A DNA stretch of 64,000 nucleotides from Gonocerus acuteangulatus. Taxonomy: Eukaryota > Arthropoda > Insecta > Hemiptera > Coreidae. Location of the stretch: positions 148,075,975-148,139,974 of the forward strand of contig OX328123.1 of the NCBI GenBank assembly GCA_946811695.1, given 5' to 3'. The position numbers were made by a program, and so were the translations under genes. Shown in pieces: positions 57,366 through 64,000 of the stretch (position 1 is the stretch's first letter; each line of letters opens with the position of its first letter). The notes under the pieces are model-generated. The model had not been told where the DNA came from. It ran no database searches and saw nothing but the letters and a program-made list of their open reading frames with translations.

Positions 57366-57477
57366 GTTACAATGTTCCAAGAACACTTCACTCATTAAAG
57401 AGGCATCGGACGTCTGGCAACGTTACAATGTTCCAAGAACACTTCACTCATTAAAGAGGCATCGGACGTCTGGCAAC
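57366..57477. repeat. Perfect 56-bp tandem duplication
   Basis: 57366-57421 and 57422-57477 are identical, each starting GTTACAATGTTCCAAGAACA, and the start of a third unit (GTTACAATGTT) follows. Exact identity implies a very recent event or an assembly join. Confidence 0.95.
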
Positions 57478-57479
57478 GT

Positions 57480-58825
57480 TACAATGTTGTCGCCGCGACA
57501 CTCGAAAATGCCCGCGGACACTCTATCAGTTCTTTGATGTTGACCGCCGAAGCAGAGGACATTAATGCCTCGAGTAAATAAGCCGCACTGACAGAAACCA
57601 AACCACCCTGAGAGCTATAGCATCAATATTTAGACTTGAGTTGGTGAGAGACAGTTGTGACATTCAACAGAGCTCCACCTTTTCGGTGTTTGTGTCCGTA
57701 TTTTATCCCAATTGCGCGAGATAGCCCTGTGTGTGTCTCCCGTCTTGGTATTTTATTCGTACGGGGTCTTAATTTATCGAATAAATAGCCGCCTCGTGGG
57801 TGTCGTCAATGATCAACAGAGAGTCCATCAGTGTGTTTGTAGTAGAACGGCTGATCGGATCTGAGCAGCTGATGTTTACTATAAATCCTACCGACGCAGA
57901 AATACATGGAGACCTTACAGGATAAACAGCCTGCCGGTGTTTACACAGCCCTGTTCCGTTGGACCAATCTTACAAAAACAACACGGACAAGATTATTTCG
58001 TACAACTAAATTAATCTTGATTTAGTTGGTATTTCCAAAATTAAAAGCAGGCTTCTTTTCGCTTGATTCCCACTCATCTATGTTTATTTTTAGTTTTTCA
58101 CAAGGCACTGCAGTAGGCAGAGAAGAAAATCTACCAACATACAGACTAATGCCCGACGCAGAAACTGATAATTCTTCAGTTACATGTAGTACTGGGCAAA
58201 TAATAATATTCAACAATTAGAAATACATTTCATACATACTCAACACACGACAGAAACCAGGAGTATGGAAAACCGGACATGTCAAGGAGCAGTAGAAATA
58301 ACCAGGCTTCGAATTGGGCATTCTTAACCCTGGAATCACAACATGATAAAGCTGTTACAAATCTCACAACGTGGGGTCATATATGACCCCATCCAGTCTT
58401 TCGCAATTCTTTTACAAATTTGGTGTTAGGTTTCTGCAATGGTATTTTAAGATGACTGTCATGTATAATATAACAATTTATAACCAAATAATCTTATTTA
58501 ATTGTAAAATGGGGGAGTGGAAAATCAAACATCAAAATCAAGACATAAGTTTATTTGAATATTTGTCCTCTGAATATCAACATTAAATATAACGTTTTCT
58601 CCTATAATATTTTGCCTTTATGACTGCTAGAATAAAAAAATACTATGATATGTAAAATTGGTTTAAAAGGGAAAATAATATAGTGACATGAATGTATAAT
58701 GATCAAAAAAATAAAAATATTGGGGATCATATATACATTTTTCAGATATACTTTGCCTGTGTTCAGCACACAGACTCTTACTGCACTTTGCACAATGTGT
58801 TACAGCTTTCCTGACTTTTTTACGA
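57480..58825. other. No gene recognised; G+C-richer unique block at 57480-57990
   Basis: 57480-57990 is noticeably richer in G+C and shares nothing with other parts of the window, so it may be unique host sequence. No frame has a recognisable motif. The rest is AT-rich. Confidence 0.4.
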
Positions 58826-58830
58826 CCAAA

Positions 58831-60397
<1,567 letters not shown>

Positions 60398-60399
60398 CT

Positions 60400-61540
60400 T
60401 TCACGTCGGATCTGCATAACTAAGACATTTTTCAGCTCCAAGTGCCACTTAATTAGTAAAATTAATTATTAAATTAATAACTAGAAAGTATTACTTTTTT
60501 TTTATCCTTTATTACTGCGATAATTAGGTTCAGGGGTTCCTTTTACTTGTTTTTGTATCTAAAACATTTCGGTTGATATTTTAGCTTTTATAAAAATCTT
60601 TGTTATAATGCAATTGTTTTATTACAAATTGATTTACTTCAGTCTATCCTTACGTATAAATTTTTAAATATTGAAATATTCTATTTACAATTAATATTTT
60701 AAATTAAAAGATCCGTCATCTGATAAAGGAAGTTCGGAAAATATAATTCTCAAAGTATTGGATTTTTTTTTTTCTATTAATTTGTCCAAGAAATGGCTAA
60801 TTTATTGTAAAATAAACAGAAAAAAAAAGAATTAAATTTTTAGTTGAAAAGATCACAAATTTAGTAAGGTATATGGAAACATTAGTGCTTAAAATAATTA
60901 AGGTTATTTTATTTATTTATTTATTTTTTCCACAACGTGTACCAACCCATAACGTATGAAATGTTTTCAAAACGACATCATAACCGGATTTCCACTCTAA
61001 AAGATATCTTTAAATATTGTAGAGATTATTTTTTACAAGATTTATTTATCAAAGGTAACTACTTCTTAGAATGAGTTATTTTATATAAATATCGTGGCTA
61101 TTAGAAGGAAAGTTGGCAAGGCGTCTGCGGCTCACTCGTTCCTTGATAAGAATATTGAGTTTCAAAGAGCTGAGAAGATCCTTTGTACCCAGCTTCTAGA
61201 CGGTCCATTGATCTCACCTCGCATTATTCGGGGCTACACGCTATATCCGACTTATGAATGAACACAGCTCATTTACTAGATTCTCTCATTCACTCTCTTC
61301 TCTGTCCTCTAGATGTGTTCTCTCTCTCTCTCTCTCTAGTTTTCTGTCGTCACGCGGTGAAGAATATCGGACAGGTGGGAGACTTTTTTCTAGGAACTAG
61401 CGTAAATCTGAACATAACGGGAATAACTCTTCATCGTGGAAGTAATACTTAAACTAAGATTCCGCCACGCCATGGCTCAGTAAACTCGGCAGGTTCAAAA
61501 GGAAAGGCACAACTAGACAAAATTAATCAAGAAATAAAAA
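60400..61540. other. No gene recognised
   Basis: AT-rich to 61080, then a G+C-richer block at 61085-61480 with a CT microsatellite (61321-61340). No recognisable ORF. Confidence 0.45.
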
Positions 61541-61542
61541 TG

Positions 61543-62270
61543 AATCGATCCATGCAAAAAGAGCTTCAGTCCATTTTTTTCCCCAATATGAGTTAGTGAT
61601 GGATCCGTTGTCTCTGACGATCTCTACACATTATCTATGTTAAGAGGACTTTAGTCCAATACATTTTTCCCATAGAAACACATGTAGCAAAAAAAATCAT
61701 TAACGGCATTGTAGCACATGCCTTACGTTTACACCAAGGTCTTCAGGGTCCAGTGTTCACTCCCAATCCTGCCCACCCAGGAGGGAAGGTCCCCACCAAG
61801 CAGAAAAAATTGAAGACATTAAGAAGTTGATGTCATACGTTTCAGAAGAGCACAAGAATATTTACTATGAAATATTGATATGGCCAACAGCTATAAACAT
61901 AGATGAAACAGTTCAAGACGATTAAGCATTACATTTCTTACATATTGTACAATTGATAATAAACTGTTACTTAATATATCCTATAATGTGTTTTACATTA
62001 TATTAGACCTTATATTTTGCAAGGAGGTACTCCTAAGGCTGTTCCATGCAAGAAGAGCTTCAGTCCAAGCACTATTTTTATATTTTAATAATATAATACA
62101 TTTTTTAGTAATAACCAATGTTTCATATATAACTTGTGTCAGTATGGGGTACGCAAACAAACAAAAAAATATCACAATAATAAAACAAATGAAGGGTACA
62201 GACAGGTTTTTCTCGTTTTCTCAAAACTACTTTATGGACTGAAGATCTTTTGGCATGGATCGATTCAAAT
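61543..62270. repeat. Inverted-motif repeat with TGGACTGAAG blocks
   Basis: A GATCGATCCATGCAAAAAGA + GCTTCAGTCCA block at ~61545-61575 recurs at ~62038-62068. It appears inverted at ~62231-62268 (ATGGACTGAAGATCTTTTGG, CATGGATCGATTC) and again at ~63348-63380. This looks like terminal or subterminal repeats of one or two elements. The boundaries and type are unknown. Confidence 0.45.
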
Positions 62271-62359
62271 CTAAACTTAATTATTTCCATAAAGCATTTC
62301 GATAAGCCTGTTACTTTGTTGTTTTTTTTAAGTTCATCACCTAACTTCACTCAGGAGCT

Positions 62360-62580
62360 ACGTACCATACCATGGCTGATCTACCCTATGATACTACCCG
62401 CATCAAGACCTACATGTGTACCGATATTGGTCAAAATCACTCAAACGGTGTGGATTTGTATAAGGAGCAAACAAACAGAAAGACAGCTGATAGACGATTT
62501 GGACCTAGCCTACGACACTCATCGGATCAAGAACGAACTGTGCGCCAAGTTTGGTCAAAATTTGTCTAACGGTGTGTATA
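62360..62580. repeat. Two units of the Helitron-associated ~115-bp repeat
   Basis: CTACCCTATGATACTACCCG, TCAAAATCACTCAAACGGTG and GGAGCAAACAAACAGAAAGA, followed by a second unit, match the units at 48.5-49.0 and 50.7-51.3 kb. Confidence 0.7.
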
Positions 62581-62653
62581 ATTTAACCCTTTCGCCGTCA
62601 CCTCGATCATATTGACCCGAGTTATATATGTTTATTAGTCATTTTATTTTATA

Positions 62654-62937
62654 CTAGCTGTTACTCCGCGTGCCATGCAACATCTACTTTCCGCATCTAG
62701 AAAAGCAAAAATAAATTAGAAACCAATATTACATGTGTGCCAAGTTTGTTACAAATCGGTCAAACTGTGTGGATATGTATATGGATCAAACCAACAGACA
62801 GACAGCTGATAGATGTTTTTGACAGCCTACGACACTCCCCGGATCATGATCTACCTGTGTGCAAAGTTTGGCCAAAATCGGTCGAACGATGTGGATTTGT
62901 ATAAGGAACAAACACACAAACAGAGAGACAGGGGATT

Positions 62938-63015
<78 letters not shown>
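62654..63015 (-). mobile_element. Short non-autonomous Helitron
   Basis: On the minus strand it starts TCTATATATATATATATATA (63015 leftwards), a TA-expanded version of the Helitron start at 51366, and ends with a GGAGTAACAGCTAG terminus at 62654, next to a T on that strand. The base before TC is A. It contains about two of the ~115-bp units. The terminal ~70 bp (TACTTTCCGCATCTAGAAAA block) matches the Helitron at 50.51 kb closely. Confidence 0.7.
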
Positions 63016-63019
63016 TTGG

Positions 63020-64000
63020 ACATTAGAATTTTACATATATATTTTCTCAGCATGTTTAATCAAATGGCATTAGTTGATACTGATACTATATTCATAAGTG
63101 GGGTTTTTAGCCGTTTTGACTCGAGGTGACGACTTGTGTGCATAGGTTTTACGGGTTTTGACCCGAGGTGACGACATTCGACATAGATTTGGGCGCAACT
63201 AAAGTAATATTCATTGTCTCTGAAGGTAATTATAGATGTCTTTATATAAATAACTATAATCCGATACATAGTTGTCATAGAAACATAGTTCTAATTTTAT
63301 TATTTAATGCAGAAAGGGCATCAGACTAGTTTTTTGAAAACTACTTATTTTGGACTGAAGCCCTTCTTACATGGATCGAATCAATTAGAAACTCACAGAC
63401 ACGATATGTTGGTAAAAAATACCAACAATGTAATCGGAGACACATGTGCTCAAGACTTCAGAGAAACCGGCTCGGACGAAATGAAGGATTCATTTTTTTA
63501 GTTTGCATGATTGGCAGCGCTCACAGAAATTCAGAGGATTTTTAGGGAAGAGATGGACCATCAATGTTTAAGTAAATATAAATTTAAAAATTAACAGACG
63601 TTAGATAATTCGACGCCCCCCCCCCCCCCTCTGTAATACCGGAAAAAACATGAAGATGAACATCAACATGTACTTAAAAAATAAGGGTGCTAGTTATTCT
63701 ACCAATATAAGAGAATATACATGATGTATCCAATCTCAGGTAGCTTTTGCCCCACCATTAACGTGAGAAGTGTCCCAAATTTCTTCGGATGTGCAAACAA
63801 TTTATTTGCGAAAATCATTTACTCTCTTTTTGCAAACAAATTCGGGGGGGGGGATGAGACCATTTCCGGGGTATGGAATACTAACAATTTAGAAGTTGGA
63901 ATAGTTTTAAACATCTAAATCGCTATTACACACAAAATAAAACCTTTTTTATGAACTAAGTGAACTTATTTAATTTATTTTTAAGGGTTATTTTTACACA
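63020..64000. other. No gene recognised
   Basis: A short imperfect duplication of GACTCGAGGTGACGAC / GACCCGAGGTGACGAC occurs at ~63118 and ~63160, echoed by GTCACCTCG at ~62599. C-run at 63617-63629 and G-run at 63844-63852. No recognisable ORF. Confidence 0.45.

Overview
The window looks like AT-rich, repeat-dominated nuclear DNA of an invertebrate animal, probably an arthropod. That assignment is an inference. It rests on several element types sitting together: Jockey-type and RNase H-bearing LINEs, a Penelope-like element with a GIY-YIG endonuclease, Helitron-type ends, a hAT-type MITE, tRNA-derived SINEs, and very many (TA)n tracts. I see no bacterial operon, no rRNA operon, no convincing host tRNA gene and no complete host protein gene. 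Two short open segments (46.05-46.28 kb minus and 48.06-48.35 kb plus) are the only candidates for unrecognised coding exons.

Layout. 0-5.2 kb: featureless AT-rich DNA, then a dispersed repeat (called family A here) split by a Penelope-like fragment, then a tRNA-derived SINE. 5.4-9.4 kb: two degenerate minus-strand RNase H-type LINE copies; the first is split by a 1.08-kb hAT-like MITE with an 8-bp target duplication. 10-15 kb: simple repeats, an inverted and tandem cluster of Penelope-type terminal repeats with hammerhead-like motifs, and another family A copy. 15.7-20 kb: a palindromic element, a plus-strand RNase H LINE fragment, SINEs, a 36-bp minisatellite and a 1.57-kb element with terminal inverted repeats. 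20.6-22.2 kb and 38.6-40.4 kb: two very similar LINE 3' halves. 24-27 kb: a 32-33-bp minisatellite, SINEs and a ~146-bp tandem repeat. 27.4-29.7 kb: a family A copy interrupted by a decayed Jockey reverse transcriptase. 32.5-33.7 kb: a 96-bp minisatellite beside a LINE zinc-knuckle remnant. 36.8-38.1 kb: a 1.1-kb foldback element and another LINE tail. 40.4-41.6 kb: the best-preserved Penelope-like 3' end, ending in an inverted duplication. 43.5-44.2 kb: a 24-bp minisatellite. 47.2-52 kb: a near-perfect 747-bp palindrome, a related palindrome at 50 kb, a Helitron with internal ~113-bp repeats, and two copies of another dispersed repeat. 53.7-60.4 kb: family A copies and two small inverted MITEs. 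62.65-63.0 kb: a second small Helitron.

Nothing here reads as a gene set working together. The window records nested insertion by at least eight repeat classes. The most interesting signals are (1) three distinct Penelope-type terminal sequences that each carry a hammerhead-ribozyme-like core with a 6-bp stem, (2) three very long palindromes that would be transcribed as long hairpins, two of them sharing terminal sequence, and (3) a dispersed repeat family that carries a variable (TA)n tract at one fixed internal position, which explains several of the microsatellites.
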